45,145 nt of DNA from Oscillospiraceae bacterium (lineage in GTDB: Bacteria > Bacillota > Clostridia > Oscillospirales > Oscillospiraceae): contig JAEDJB010000004.1 of the NCBI GenBank assembly GCA_016296565.1, forward strand, positions 1-45,145, given 5' to 3'. Positions 1 to 8,394 of the stretch are shown piece after piece (position 1 is the stretch's first letter; each line of letters opens with the position of its first letter). A model generated the notes under the pieces. It was not told where the DNA came from and made no database searches. It worked only from the letters and a program-made list of their open reading frames with translations. The translations under genes and the position numbers were made by a program.

Positions 1-929
1 TGAAGGACGCCCTGAAGCCCAACCTGGTCCAGACCCTGGAGGGCACCCCCGCCTTTATCCACGGCGGTCCCTTCGCCAACATCGCCCACGGCTGCAACTC
101 CATCATGGCCACCAAGGCGGCCCTGAAGCTGGGGGACTATGCCGTTACCGAGGCCGGCTTCGGCGCGGACCTGGGCGCGGAGAAGTTCCTGGACATCAAG
201 TGCCGCATGGCCGGGCTGAAGCCCAGCGCCGTGGTGGTGGTGGCCACCGTCCGCGCCCTGAAGCACCACGGCGGCGTTGCCAAGGCAGACCTGGGCAAGG
301 AGAACCTGGAGGCGCTGGAGAAGGGCCTGCCCAACCTGCTGCGCCATGTGGAGAACATCACCACCGTCTTTAAGCTGCCCTGCGTGGTGGCTATCAACCG
401 CTTCCCCCTGGACACCGAGGCCGAGCTGGCCCTCATCGAGACCAAGTGCAAGGAGCTGGGGGTCAACGTGGCCCTGTCCGAGGTCTGGGCCAAGGGCGGC
501 GAAGGGGGCGTGGCCCTGGCCGAAGAGGTGGTTCGTCTGTGCGAGCAGCCCAACCAGTTCACCCAGTCCTACGAGCTGGACACCACCATTGAGGAAAAGC
601 TCACCGCCATCGTCACCAAGATCTACCGGGGCAAGGGCGTGGAGCTCACCGCCAACGCCAAGAAGCAGGCCAAGCAGCTCACCGAGCAGGGCTTTGGCAA
701 TTACCCCATCTGCATGGCCAAGACCCAGTACAGCTTCTCCGATAACCCCGCCCTCCTGGGCGCCCCTGAGGACTTCGTTGTCACCGTCCGGAACCTGAAG
801 GTCTCCGCCGGTGCCGGCTTCATTGTGGCCCTCACCGGGGATATTCTTACCATGCCCGGCCTGCCCAAGGTCCCCGCCGCCGAGAAGATCGACGTGGACG
901 AAAGCGGCAGAATCACCGGCCTGTTCTGA
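1..929 (+). CDS. fhs: Formate--tetrahydrofolate ligase, C-terminal part (5' end outside window)
   Basis: ATP-dependent ligation of formate to tetrahydrofolate, giving 10-formyl-THF for one-carbon metabolism and the methyl branch of the Wood-Ljungdahl pathway; cytosolic. The frame is open from base 3 (first codon AAG) and about 308 residues are present. The family is usually near 556 residues, so roughly the first 250, including the ATP-binding P-loop, lie upstream of the window. The conserved stretch around residues 6-30 of the visible part (PNLVQTLEGTPAFIHGGPFA) is diagnostic, and the C-terminus PGLPKVPAAEKID is typical. The first in-frame ATG at 105 is internal, not a start. A strong hairpin terminator follows 22 bp after the stop, so fhs is the last gene of its transcript. 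Identity is certain. Confidence 0.97.
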   Translation, partial: KDALKPNLVQTLEGTPAFIHGGPFANIAHGCNSIMATKAALKLGDYAVTEAGFGADLGAEKFLDIKCRMAGLKPSAVVVVATVRALKHHGGVAKADLGKENLEALEKGLPNLLRHVENITTVFKLPCVVAINRFPLDTEAELALIETKCKELGVNVALSEVWAKGGEGGVALAEEVVRLCEQPNQFTQSYELDTTIEEKLTAIVTKIYRGKGVELTANAKKQAKQLTEQGFGNYPICMAKTQYSFSDNPALLGAPEDFVVTVRNLKVSAGAGFIVALTGDILTMPGLPKVPAAEKIDVDESGRITGLF

Positions 930-950
930 TTGATTTCCTTTTCTGCAGAC

Positions 951-995
951 AAAACCGCCGCAGCCCCTGTTTTTTCAGGGACTGCGGCGGTTTTT
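951..995 (+). terminator. Intrinsic terminator after fhs (bidirectional)
   Basis: Arms CCGCCGCAGCCCCTG (955-969) and CAGGGACTGCGGCGG (976-990) pair with one mismatch around a T-rich loop and are followed by TTTTT. Four A residues precede the stem, so it may also end the convergent GNAT transcript on the minus strand. Confidence 0.9.
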
Positions 996-1006
996 GCTTG
1001 GTGGGA

Positions 1007-1594
1007 TCAAAGACCCAGCGACCGGCGCACCTGGTCAAAGGTCTGGGGCAGGGCCTGGCCGGGGGTGTGGACACCCAACTGCTTTTCCATCCACACCATG
1101 TCGTACCAGCGGCCGAATTTGCAGCCGCACTGGCGGAACCGGCCGGCCGGCCGGTATCCCATGTGGGTGTGAAAGGCCACGCTGTCCCCGGTTAAGTATT
1201 CGTCCTCTTCCTGGGGACAGGCGATGCAGGCGTAGAGGTTCAGAATCCCCTGGGCTGCCAGGACCCTTTCCAGGGTCCGGTACAGGGCCCCGCCGATGCC
1301 CAGCCCCTTCTTGTCCCGGGCCACATAGATGGAGGTTTCCACCGACCAGGCGTAGGCAGCTCGCGTCTTGAAGGACCCCGCGTAGGCATATCCCAGGACC
1401 TCTCCGTTCCGCTCTGCCACCAAATAGGGATATTTGGAGAGAACCGACCGGATGCGCCAGCAAAATTCCTCCTCAGAGGGAATGTCATATTCAAAGGTAA
1501 TGGCGGTTTCCGCCACGTAAGGCCCGTAGATGGCCAGCAGAGCCGGGGCATCCTCAGGGACTGCTGCCCGGACGGTGATGGTTTGGTCTGTCAT
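1007..1594 (-). CDS. GNAT N-acetyltransferase, phosphinothricin-acetyltransferase type
   Basis: A 195-residue protein of the GNAT fold, which moves an acetyl group from acetyl-CoA to a small amine. The opening ITVRAAVPEDAPALLAIYGP, then ETAITFEY near residue 29, is the pattern of the Pat/Bar (YncA/MnaT) subgroup, whose members acetylate phosphinothricin, methionine sulfoximine or related amino acids. The acetyl-CoA pyrophosphate loop is KKGLGIGG (residues 95-102). The usual family length is 165-185, so the C-terminal 20 residues are a small extra tail. The start lies 16 bp after the stop of tmcAL, so the two are probably co-transcribed. The substrate cannot be read from sequence; general detoxification of an amino-acid analogue is the safest guess. 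Confidence 0.88.
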   Translation of the reverse strand: MTDQTITVRAAVPEDAPALLAIYGPYVAETAITFEYDIPSEEEFCWRIRSVLSKYPYLVAERNGEVLGYAYAGSFKTRAAYAWSVETSIYVARDKKGLGIGGALYRTLERVLAAQGILNLYACIACPQEEDEYLTGDSVAFHTHMGYRPAGRFRQCGCKFGRWYDMVWMEKQLGVHTPGQALPQTFDQVRRSLGL

Positions 1595-1610
1595 GCTGCG
1601 CGCCTTCCTT

Positions 1611-2801
1611 TCATGCCCGCACGGGATTCTGGGTGAATTCGTTGATTCCCGGCTTCTCCCCGAAGTACCGGCGGCACAGGTCGTAGAGGGCAGTGCACCG
1701 GGCCTCCAGCTGAAAGACCCGCTGGGCCTCCTCGTCTAACTTTGCGGCGTGGGCGGGCTTCACCACCACCGGCAGCCGGGCGGCGGACTTCATCTCCCGC
1801 AGCACCCGCTGCCCCCGGGGGGAAAAGCCCAGCACCCGCAGGTAGGGGAGCGTGTCCGGCCGCTGGTTCTCCTGGAGACCCAGGAAGGCCCACAGCACCA
1901 TCCGCCGGATGCGGGCGTGGGTGTACCGCTTGCTCTTGGCAAGGGCATACAGCTCCTCCAGAGAAGCGGCCTGCCGGGCGGCGGCGCACAGCTTGTTGGC
2001 CAGCCCCTCTCCGCTGTCCGGCAGCCGGGCAAAGTCATCCTCCTCCATGGAGCGGAGCTTGGCCAGCACCCCCCGGGTGCAGAAGGTCAGGCTGGCCGGG
2101 TTCAGGCGAAGGTCCACCTCGTCTTCCTCCCGGAGATAGGGGGTCAAAGGGTCAGGGTCATCCTGGAGAATCCTGGCCCGGAGATAGGAGGCGGACACAT
2201 GCGGCCCATCGCCGGTCTCCCCGTCGTCGTGGGCCGCACCGGTCCGGGAAATGGTAAAGGGGGTCATGGCGCTGCCCAGGGTTTCCATGGCCCGGAGATA
2301 CTCAATGCCCAGGTTGTTGTTGGGCTCCCGCAGGCACTGGGCCGCGGGGCCGATCAGGTCCTCCGCCGCCTTCTGCCGGGCGGCAGGGAAGGAGAGACCA
2401 AGATCCAGGTGCCGGCGCAGGCCCTTCCGCCAGGCATCAGATTGCAAGCACTGGGCGGCAGCCTGAAGGGGAGCCAGCTCTCCCGCCTCGCTCCCGAAGC
2501 ACAGGGTGTCCACCACCCCGGTCTGCTCCAGAAGGGCCACACCCCCCTGGGCGAAGGTCTCCGCCGAGGAGGCTGCCCACAGGGTGGGCAGCTCCAGCAC
2601 CAGGTCTGCCCCGCCTGCCAGGGCCATGGCGGCCCGGGACCACTTGTCGGTAATGGCGGGCTCCCCCCGCTGGACCCAGTTGCCGCTCATGGCGCACACC
2701 AGGGCGCAGTCGGGACCGAAGGCCCGTCGAAGCTCCGTCAGCTGGTGGCGGTGCCCGCTGTGAAAGGGGTTGTACTCTGCAATCACACCGATTGTACGCA
2801 T
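1611..2801 (-). CDS. tmcAL: tRNA(Met) cytidine acetate ligase (TmcAL / YlbM family)
   Basis: TmcAL uses ATP and acetate to make N4-acetylcytidine at the wobble position of elongator tRNA-Met, which sharpens AUG decoding. The start chosen is ATG at 2801, giving MRTIGVIAEYNPFHSGHRHQ and 396 residues, the normal family length. It has GGAGG eight bases upstream; the frame is open 43 codons further up but without family similarity. The nucleotidyltransferase signature EYNPFHSGH (residues 9-17) corresponds to the HxGH ATP-binding motif. Further family motifs are CAMSGNWVQRGEPAI and LGIEYLRA. It is divergent from ackA, and the acetate it uses is that gene's product, although the adjacency may be accidental. 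It is likely co-transcribed with the GNAT gene downstream. Confidence 0.93.
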   Translation of the reverse strand: MRTIGVIAEYNPFHSGHRHQLTELRRAFGPDCALVCAMSGNWVQRGEPAITDKWSRAAMALAGGADLVLELPTLWAASSAETFAQGGVALLEQTGVVDTLCFGSEAGELAPLQAAAQCLQSDAWRKGLRRHLDLGLSFPAARQKAAEDLIGPAAQCLREPNNNLGIEYLRAMETLGSAMTPFTISRTGAAHDDGETGDGPHVSASYLRARILQDDPDPLTPYLREEDEVDLRLNPASLTFCTRGVLAKLRSMEEDDFARLPDSGEGLANKLCAAARQAASLEELYALAKSKRYTHARIRRMVLWAFLGLQENQRPDTLPYLRVLGFSPRGQRVLREMKSAARLPVVVKPAHAAKLDEEAQRVFQLEARCTALYDLCRRYFGEKPGINEFTQNPVRA

Positions 2802-2848
2802 AAACAAGGCCTCCGTCAGAAAAAATTTGAAATTTGGGGAAAAAACAG

Positions 2849-2877
2849 TTGTCCTTTTGGAAAGAATGGGATAAGAT
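2849..2877 (+). promoter_or_regulatory. Sigma-A-like promoter of ackA
   Basis: TTGTCC (2849-2854), a 17-bp spacer and TAAGAT (2872-2877), leaving a leader of about 80 nt before the ackA ATG at 2963. Confidence 0.55.
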
Positions 2878-2962
2878 ATAAAGGCATATGAACATAATAC
2901 CCCGAAAGGGCCATACAAACAAGAGAGCATTGAAACGAATACTGTAAGGAGTGCAAATTACC

Positions 2963-4177
2963 ATGAAAGTTCTGGTTATCAACGCAGGCAGCTCTTCCCT
3001 GAAGTACCAGCTGCTGGACCCCGATACCAAGGAAGTTCTGGCCAAGGGCCTGTGCGAGCGCATCGGCATTGACGGCCACATCAAGCATACCCCCACCAAC
3101 AAGGACGTCTACGACGCTGACCGCTACATGCCCGACCACGAGGCCGCCATCAAGCTGGTCATGGAAGTTCTGACCCACAACTACTACGGCGTGATCAAGG
3201 ACATGTCCGAGATCGACGCTGTGGGCCACCGCGTGGTGCACGGCGGCGAGGAGTTCACCCACTCCGTGCTCATCGACCGGGCTGTTATGAAGGGCATCCG
3301 GGAGTGCATCCCTCTGGCTCCCCTCCACAACCCCGCCAACATCACCGGCATCGAGGCCTGCCAGGAAGTCATGCCCGGCACCCCCATGGTGGCTGTGTTC
3401 GACACCGCTTTCCATCAGACTATGCCCCCCAAGGCATACATTTATGCCGTGCCTTACCGTTGGTACAGCGAGAATAAGGTGCGTCGTTACGGCTTCCACG
3501 GCACCTCCCACCAGTACGTATCCCAGCGCGCCGCTGAGATGCTGGGCCGTCCCCTGGAAGAGCTGCGCATCGCCACCTGCCACCTGGGCAACGGCGCTTC
3601 CACCTGCTCTGTGAAGTTCGGCAAGTCCATCGACACCTCCATGGGCTTCACTCCCCAGGACGGTCTGCCCATGGGCACCCGCGCCGGCGCCATCGACGCT
3701 GCCATCATCGAGTATATCGTTGACCAGCGCGGCTACTCCAGCAAGCGCGTGGAGAGCGCCCTGAACAAGGAGTCCGGCATGCTGGGTATCTCCGGCGTCT
3801 CCTCCGACTTCCGCGATCTGGAAGCTGCTGCTGCTGAGGGCAACGAGCGTGCTCAGCTGGCCATCGACGTGTTCTGCTACAAGGTCACCAAGCGTATCGG
3901 CTCCTGCGCCGCCGCTATGGGTGGTCTGGACGCCGTGGTCTTCACCGCCGGCGTGGGCGAGAACTCCGCCACTCTGCGCGCTAAGATCATGGAAGGCCTG
4001 GAATTCCTGGGCATGAAGATCGACCCCGAGAAGAACAACGTCCGCGGCAAGGAAGCCATCATCTCCACCGATGACTCCCCCAACAAGATCCTGCTGATCC
4101 CCACCAACGAGGAGCTGGTTATCGCACTGGATACCGCCAAGCTGGTCAGAGAGGCTCAGGCAAAGGACGCCGAGTAA
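2963..4177 (+). CDS. ackA: Acetate kinase
   Basis: Interconverts acetyl phosphate + ADP and acetate + ATP, the substrate-level phosphorylation step of acetate fermentation; cytosolic. The start is ATG at 2963 (MKVLVINAGSSSLKYQ), with TAAGGAG 11 bases upstream; an in-frame GTG at 2951 overlaps that SD and is rejected. The 404 residues match the family. Visible are NAGSSS (7-12), GHRVVHGGE with Arg90 and His93, and catalytic Asp147 in VFDTAFH; these match the Asp148/Arg91 pair of characterised acetate kinases. HLGNGAS and GVGENS follow. Pta is not adjacent. Codon use is strongly biased (GCT, CGT, AAG), unlike the genes on either side, which suggests heavy expression. A bidirectional terminator follows. 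Confidence 0.98.
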   Translation: MKVLVINAGSSSLKYQLLDPDTKEVLAKGLCERIGIDGHIKHTPTNKDVYDADRYMPDHEAAIKLVMEVLTHNYYGVIKDMSEIDAVGHRVVHGGEEFTHSVLIDRAVMKGIRECIPLAPLHNPANITGIEACQEVMPGTPMVAVFDTAFHQTMPPKAYIYAVPYRWYSENKVRRYGFHGTSHQYVSQRAAEMLGRPLEELRIATCHLGNGASTCSVKFGKSIDTSMGFTPQDGLPMGTRAGAIDAAIIEYIVDQRGYSSKRVESALNKESGMLGISGVSSDFRDLEAAAAEGNERAQLAIDVFCYKVTKRIGSCAAAMGGLDAVVFTAGVGENSATLRAKIMEGLEFLGMKIDPEKNNVRGKEAIISTDDSPNKILLIPTNEELVIALDTAKLVREAQAKDAE

Positions 4178-4201
4178 TTCTCCGTTTCTCAACCCAATCA
4201 A

Positions 4202-4234
4202 AAGACCGGTTCCATTTTGGAACCGGTCTTTTTT
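4202..4234 (+). terminator. Terminator between convergent ackA and the P-type ATPase gene
   Basis: Perfect 12-bp stem AAGACCGGTTCC (4202-4213) / GGAACCGGTCTT (4219-4230), loop ATTTT, then a T-run. The A-run on the other side would let it act on both strands. Confidence 0.93.
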
Positions 4235-4238
4235 GCGG

Positions 4239-6614
4239 TTATGCGGCGTACTTTCCGCCGGTGGCCCGGTCGAAGAGAAGCTCCAGCCCCTCCAGGGCCT
4301 TGTTCAGTAGCCAGATCACCGAGGGGATCAGCAGAATAAACACCGTCAGCACCAGGTAGCTGCCGAAGGACAGGGGGGACAGGGAGAACAGCCCGGGCAT
4401 GAACCGGACAATGAACAGCAGGAACAGGATCAGCCCTGTCATCATCCCCACATGGAGCTTGTTCACCGGCTTTGCCACCTTCCAGACCATGAAGAAGCCC
4501 ACAACCGTCACCAGCAGGGCGGTGATGGTGGAAATTTCGTCGCCGCTGATCTGGAACGCCTGCTGGAAGAGCAGGACGAAGATGATGATGAACAGATCGG
4601 TAAAGGCGGCGGGCAGCGCCCGGACAATGGCGTTTCGCAGGAACTTGCCGCTGACCAGGTCCTCGTTGGGCTCCAGGGCCAGGATGAAGGAGGGGATGCC
4701 GATGGACACCAGGCTCATGAGGGTTAGCTGGGAGGGGGTCAGGGGATAGGAGAACACGGCGGTGATGGAGATAATCGCCAGGATCAGGGAGAAGATGTTC
4801 TTCACCAGATACAGGGAGGCGGACCGCTCAATGTTGTTGATGACCCGGCGGCCTTCCGCCACCACGGCGGGCATGGAGGAAAAGTCCGAGTTCATCAGCA
4901 CCAGGTCGGAGATCTGGGCGGCCACGTCGCTGCCCGAGGCCATGGCAATGCTGCAGTCAGCCTCCTTCAGGGCCAGCACATCGTTGACCCCGTCGCCGGT
5001 CATGGCCACCGTGTGACCCTCCTCCTGAAGGGCCTGAACCAGCAGCTTTTTCTGGTTGGGCTTCACCCGGCCGAAGACGTTGCAGGTTTCGCAGGCGGCC
5101 TGGATGTCCTCGTAGGTCTCCAGGGTGGAGGCGTCCACGTACTTGTCTGCCCCCTCGATGCCCGCCTCGGCGGCGGCGGCGGAGACGGTCACCGGGTTGT
5201 CCCCGGAGATGACCTTCACGGTCACCCCCTGCTCCCGGAAGAACTGGAAGGTGGCCTTGGCGGTCTCCCGCACGGGATTTTTCAGCCGGGCAAAGGCCAG
5301 AGGAACCGGGGAGGAAATGCCCCGGCCGTTGGGTCCAGGCTTGCAGGCGGCAAAGAGCAGCACCCGGCTGCCGTCCGCCATGGCTTCCTCCGCTGCGGGC
5401 TGGTAGGAGGCGTAGGCCGGGCCCAGGATGAACTCCGGCGCCCCCAGCACATAGCTCTCCTCGGGGCCGAAGGAGACGGCGCTGTACTTGGTCTCCGAGG
5501 AGAACCCCAGAACCCGGGCGGCTTTCCGCGCCCCGTCCTTTTTCAGGGCCTTCTGGAGAGCCTGCATGGTCTCGTTGTCCGGCTCCATGTTGGAGACAAA
5601 GTCGGACAGCAGACGCTCCGTTTGGGCCTCTGTCACCCGGTCGGTCAGGGGGATGAGGCCCAGATAGGCCATCTCCGGCTGGGTGATGGTGCCGGTTTTG
5701 TCCACGCACAGCACATCCACCCGGGCCAGAGTCTCGGTGCATTTCAGGTCCTGAACCAGGGTCTGGCGGGTGGCCAGCCGGGCCACGCTGGCGGCCAGGG
5801 CCACGCTCACCAGCAGGTAGAGTCCCTCGGGGATCATGCCGATGACCGCGGCGGCGGTGGTCTCAATGCCCTCCCGGACCGACAGCCCCAGCAGGGAGGT
5901 CTGCCGGTAAAAGAGCAGGACCCCGATGGGGACAATGAGAATGCCGATGGCGATGAGCAGCCGGTTGAGGGAGCGCATCATCCCCGGCAGGTGGCTTTTC
6001 TTGGACTTTTTGGCCTCGTTGGTGAGCTTGGCGGCATAGGACTCCGCCCCCACCCGGGTGAGGGAAGCGGTGCACTTGCCGGAGACCACAAAGCTGCCGG
6101 AGAGCAGGTCGTCCCCCGGCCCCTTGGAAATTTCGTCAGACTCGCCGGTGATGAGAGACTCGTTCACTTGAACCGAGCCGGAGACCACCCGGGCGTCTGC
6201 GGAGATCTGGTTGCCGGCGGCCAGAATCACCAGGTCGTCCTGGACCAGCTCTCCGGTGGAGACCGACAGAGTCCTGCCCTCCCGGATCACATGGGCCTTT
6301 GGGGAGGAGAGCAGGGAAAGCGCATCCAACTTTTTCTTGGAGTGCAGCTCCTGAATGATGCCGATGGCGGTGTTGGCCGCCACCACCAGCAGGAAGATCA
6401 ACTCGTCATAGGAGCGCACGGCGATGAGAAAGCCGGCGATGATGAAAAAGATCAGGTTAAAGAAGGAAAAGCAGTTTTCCAGCACGATTCGCCGCACGGA
6501 CTTGGTGGGAGATTCCGGCGGCGTGTTCACCTGCCCGGCCTGGATTCGTTTCTGGACCTGGGCGGCGGTGAGCCCCCGTTCGGGGTAGCCGGAGGGATAG
6601 GAGTTTGAGGGCAT
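4239..6614 (-). CDS. Cation-translocating P-type ATPase (CtpE-like)
   Basis: Membrane ion pump driven by ATP. The start is ATG at 6614 (MPSNSYPSGYPERGLTAAQV), with GGAGG eight bases upstream, giving 791 residues. Visible motifs are TGES (156-159, actuator dephosphorylation loop), PEGL in helix M4 (262-265), phosphorylation site DKTGT with Asp305, GAPE (391-394, nucleotide domain) and TGDGVND (539-545). There is no N-terminal metal-binding domain and no CPC motif in M4, so it is not a copper or zinc pump. The region FFNLIFFIIAGFLI ... ANTAIGIIQELHSKKKLDAL recalls mycobacterial CtpE, reported to be a calcium transporter; calcium specificity here is inference. It is a single-gene transcript with its own promoter and a 5' leader hairpin. 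Confidence 0.9.
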   Translation of the reverse strand: MPSNSYPSGYPERGLTAAQVQKRIQAGQVNTPPESPTKSVRRIVLENCFSFFNLIFFIIAGFLIAVRSYDELIFLLVVAANTAIGIIQELHSKKKLDALSLLSSPKAHVIREGRTLSVSTGELVQDDLVILAAGNQISADARVVSGSVQVNESLITGESDEISKGPGDDLLSGSFVVSGKCTASLTRVGAESYAAKLTNEAKKSKKSHLPGMMRSLNRLLIAIGILIVPIGVLLFYRQTSLLGLSVREGIETTAAAVIGMIPEGLYLLVSVALAASVARLATRQTLVQDLKCTETLARVDVLCVDKTGTITQPEMAYLGLIPLTDRVTEAQTERLLSDFVSNMEPDNETMQALQKALKKDGARKAARVLGFSSETKYSAVSFGPEESYVLGAPEFILGPAYASYQPAAEEAMADGSRVLLFAACKPGPNGRGISSPVPLAFARLKNPVRETAKATFQFFREQGVTVKVISGDNPVTVSAAAAEAGIEGADKYVDASTLETYEDIQAACETCNVFGRVKPNQKKLLVQALQEEGHTVAMTGDGVNDVLALKEADCSIAMASGSDVAAQISDLVLMNSDFSSMPAVVAEGRRVINNIERSASLYLVKNIFSLILAIISITAVFSYPLTPSQLTLMSLVSIGIPSFILALEPNEDLVSGKFLRNAIVRALPAAFTDLFIIIFVLLFQQAFQISGDEISTITALLVTVVGFFMVWKVAKPVNKLHVGMMTGLILFLLFIVRFMPGLFSLSPLSFGSYLVLTVFILLIPSVIWLLNKALEGLELLFDRATGGKYAA

Positions 6615-6660
6615 AGGCGACGCCTCCGCTTTCTTGGGAAGAATTTTGCAAATGCAGGGA

Positions 6661-6702
6661 ACCGGAGGTCCCATAGAACGTTACATTCACTGGGCCTCCG
6701 GT
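6661..6702 (-). other. Long hairpin in the 5' leader of the P-type ATPase mRNA
   Basis: ACCGGAGG-CCCA and TGGG-ACCTCCGGT (read on the minus strand) form a 12-bp stem with one bulge around a loop of about 17 nt. It would start about ten bases after the predicted transcription start. It does not match the yybP-ykoY or NiCo riboswitch consensus that I know. Its role is unknown: mRNA stability or ion sensing are both possible. Confidence 0.5.
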
Positions 6703-6717
6703 GTCCGAAGCAAGATC

Positions 6718-6746
6718 AGTATACTATTTTTCGCGGATAATGGCAA
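6718..6746 (-). promoter_or_regulatory. Sigma-A-like promoter of the P-type ATPase gene
   Basis: On the minus strand TTGCCA (6746-6741), 17-bp spacer and TATACT (6723-6718). The predicted start near 6711 gives a leader of about 97 nt. Confidence 0.7.
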
Positions 6747-6783
6747 TCCTATCGGTTCTCCCGGGAAAAAAGTTTACAATTTC

Positions 6784-8163
6784 TCATTTTTCGGCTGCTG
6801 CCTGCTGTCCGCAGCCGGCGCAGGCGTGGGAGCAATCCCACAGCTTCTGGGCGGTGGGGGCCCAGTTGTCTGCGTAGGAGACGCACTTGTCGCACAGGGT
6901 GTCCACGTCCTCCAGGGCGGTCACGTCGCTGGGGTGAGCGCCGGACTTGTGGATCATCTCCCGCAGCTTGTCGGGGTTCTCCAGCATGGGGCAGGGACGA
7001 AGCATATTGTCGTTGAAGGGCTGGCCGTCATGATATGCCATGAACAGGGGAGAGCACAGGGCCTCCAGCAGGGTCTTCTCCCGGATGTTGGAGTCGGAGT
7101 AGTGGATGAACACGCAGGGATCGCAGTCGCCGTTGGCGTTGATGTGCAGATAACGGCGTCCGCCGGCGATGCAGCCGCCCACGTACTCGCCGTCGTTCTG
7201 GAAGTCCATGGCGAAGATGGCCTTCTTGCCGCGGAGGGTGCGGATCTGGTGGTACATATATTCTCTCTGCTCGGGGGTGGGGAGCAGCTCGGGGGCGGCG
7301 TCGCTGCCCACGGGCATGTAGTGGAAGTACCAGGCGAAGAAAGCGCCCCACTCCACCAGCTGGTCCAGATACTCCTCAGAGCTGACGGTCTCGATGTTCT
7401 GGCTGGTGTAGCAGATGGAGGTGCCGAAGGGCAGGCGCTTGGACTTGAGCAGCTCCATGGCCTTGTGGACCTTCTGGAAGGTGCCCTGGCCGCGGCGGGC
7501 ATCGGTGGTCTCCTCGTAGCCTTCCACGCTGATGACGGGGACGAAGTTCTTCACCCGCAGCATGTCGTTGGCAAACTCCTCGTCGATGAGGGTGGCGTTG
7601 GTGAAGCACATGAAGATGGCGTCGTTGTGCTTCTCGCAGAGCTTGATCAGGTCCTTCTTCCGGACCAGAGGCTCGCCGCCGGTGTAGATGTAGAAATAGG
7701 TGCCCATCTCTTTGCCCTGACGGATGATGTCGTCGATCTCGTCGAAGGTCAGGTTCAGCTTGTTGCCGTACTCAGCGGCCCAGCAGCCCTTGCAGTGCAG
7801 GTTGCAGGCAGAGGTGGGGTCCAGCAGAATGGCCCAGGGCACGTTGCAGTTGTACTTTTCCCGGTACTCGTCCTGCTTCTTCCAGCCGGTGATACTGGCG
7901 TTCAGGAAGAAGTTGGACAGCAGGGTCTCTGCGAAGCCCACATCCATCTCGGTCATGATTCGCATAACCAGCTTGTGGGAGGTGCAGTTTTCGTCGTTGA
8001 TGGCATCGCGGATGGCCTGGCGCTGACGGGGGAAACTTTCGGGGCCGTCACCTGCGAATTTATCCACCATGTCCATAACCTTGGACAGGTTCTTTATAGG
8101 ATCCTTTTCAATATAGGAAAAGGCATGGTCAAGTGCAAACTTTTTGATACTGTTGCCGAGCAT
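6784..8163 (-). CDS. Radical SAM / SPASM-type protein of unknown substrate
   Basis: A 459-residue radical SAM enzyme that binds a 4Fe-4S cluster through CNLHCKGC (Cys120, Cys124, Cys127) and cleaves S-adenosylmethionine to start radical chemistry. YTGGEPLVRK is the SAM-contacting GGE motif. A roughly 110-residue helical region precedes the core. The C-terminal third has further cysteines in a SPASM-like arrangement (YVGGCIAGGRR, GDCDPC, LRPCPMLE, LCDKC, CAGCGQ), likely holding auxiliary Fe-S clusters as in the MoaA/PqqE/anaerobic sulfatase maturase superfamily. It has its own promoter, with no partner gene and no small precursor peptide visible alongside, so neither a RiPP nor a cofactor role can be assigned. 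The start is ATG at 8163, with an AGGAGG-type SD. Confidence 0.85.
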   Translation of the reverse strand: MLGNSIKKFALDHAFSYIEKDPIKNLSKVMDMVDKFAGDGPESFPRQRQAIRDAINDENCTSHKLVMRIMTEMDVGFAETLLSNFFLNASITGWKKQDEYREKYNCNVPWAILLDPTSACNLHCKGCWAAEYGNKLNLTFDEIDDIIRQGKEMGTYFYIYTGGEPLVRKKDLIKLCEKHNDAIFMCFTNATLIDEEFANDMLRVKNFVPVISVEGYEETTDARRGQGTFQKVHKAMELLKSKRLPFGTSICYTSQNIETVSSEEYLDQLVEWGAFFAWYFHYMPVGSDAAPELLPTPEQREYMYHQIRTLRGKKAIFAMDFQNDGEYVGGCIAGGRRYLHINANGDCDPCVFIHYSDSNIREKTLLEALCSPLFMAYHDGQPFNDNMLRPCPMLENPDKLREMIHKSGAHPSDVTALEDVDTLCDKCVSYADNWAPTAQKLWDCSHACAGCGQQAAAEK

Positions 8164-8191
8164 ACGAATCTCCTCCTTCTAGTGTGTTCAC

Positions 8192-8220
8192 ATTATAACG
8201 CTATGGATTTGCTTTTGCAA
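8192..8220 (-). promoter_or_regulatory. Sigma-A-like promoter of the radical SAM gene
   Basis: Minus strand TTGCAA (8220-8215), 17-bp spacer and a perfect TATAAT (8197-8192), just upstream of the radical SAM start. Confidence 0.8.
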
Positions 8221-8297
8221 GCAAAAATCTTACAAAAGTCCTTTGGAAAACGCAGGAAAATGGAAAAAAGGGTTGTATATTGTAAAAAATGAAAAAT

Positions 8298-8326
8298 TTG
8301 AAAAGACAGAAAAGATGTGTTAGGAT
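8298..8326 (+). promoter_or_regulatory. Putative promoter of the DUF2461 gene
   Basis: TTGAAA (8298-8303), 17-bp spacer and TAGGAT (8321-8326). AAGGAGG at 8381-8387 precedes the ATG at 8395. Confidence 0.6.
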
Positions 8327-8394
8327 CTTAAACAGACAAATGCTCCGGGCGTGTCTGGGACCAGTGTCCGGGGAGGAAAAAAGGAGGATGGATC

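Noticed and set aside
2951..2965. GTG start four codons upstream of the ackA ATG
   Set aside because: The GTG overlaps the SD TAAGGAG; the ATG at 2963 gives the family-standard N-terminus.
2816..4201. 461-codon minus-strand frame across ackA
   Set aside because: It is the antisense shadow of acetate kinase; the low-complexity Gly/Val/Leu/His-rich translation resembles no family.
6615..6711. yybP-ykoY manganese riboswitch before the P-type ATPase
   Set aside because: No GGGGAGUAGC-type core; only one simple hairpin is present.
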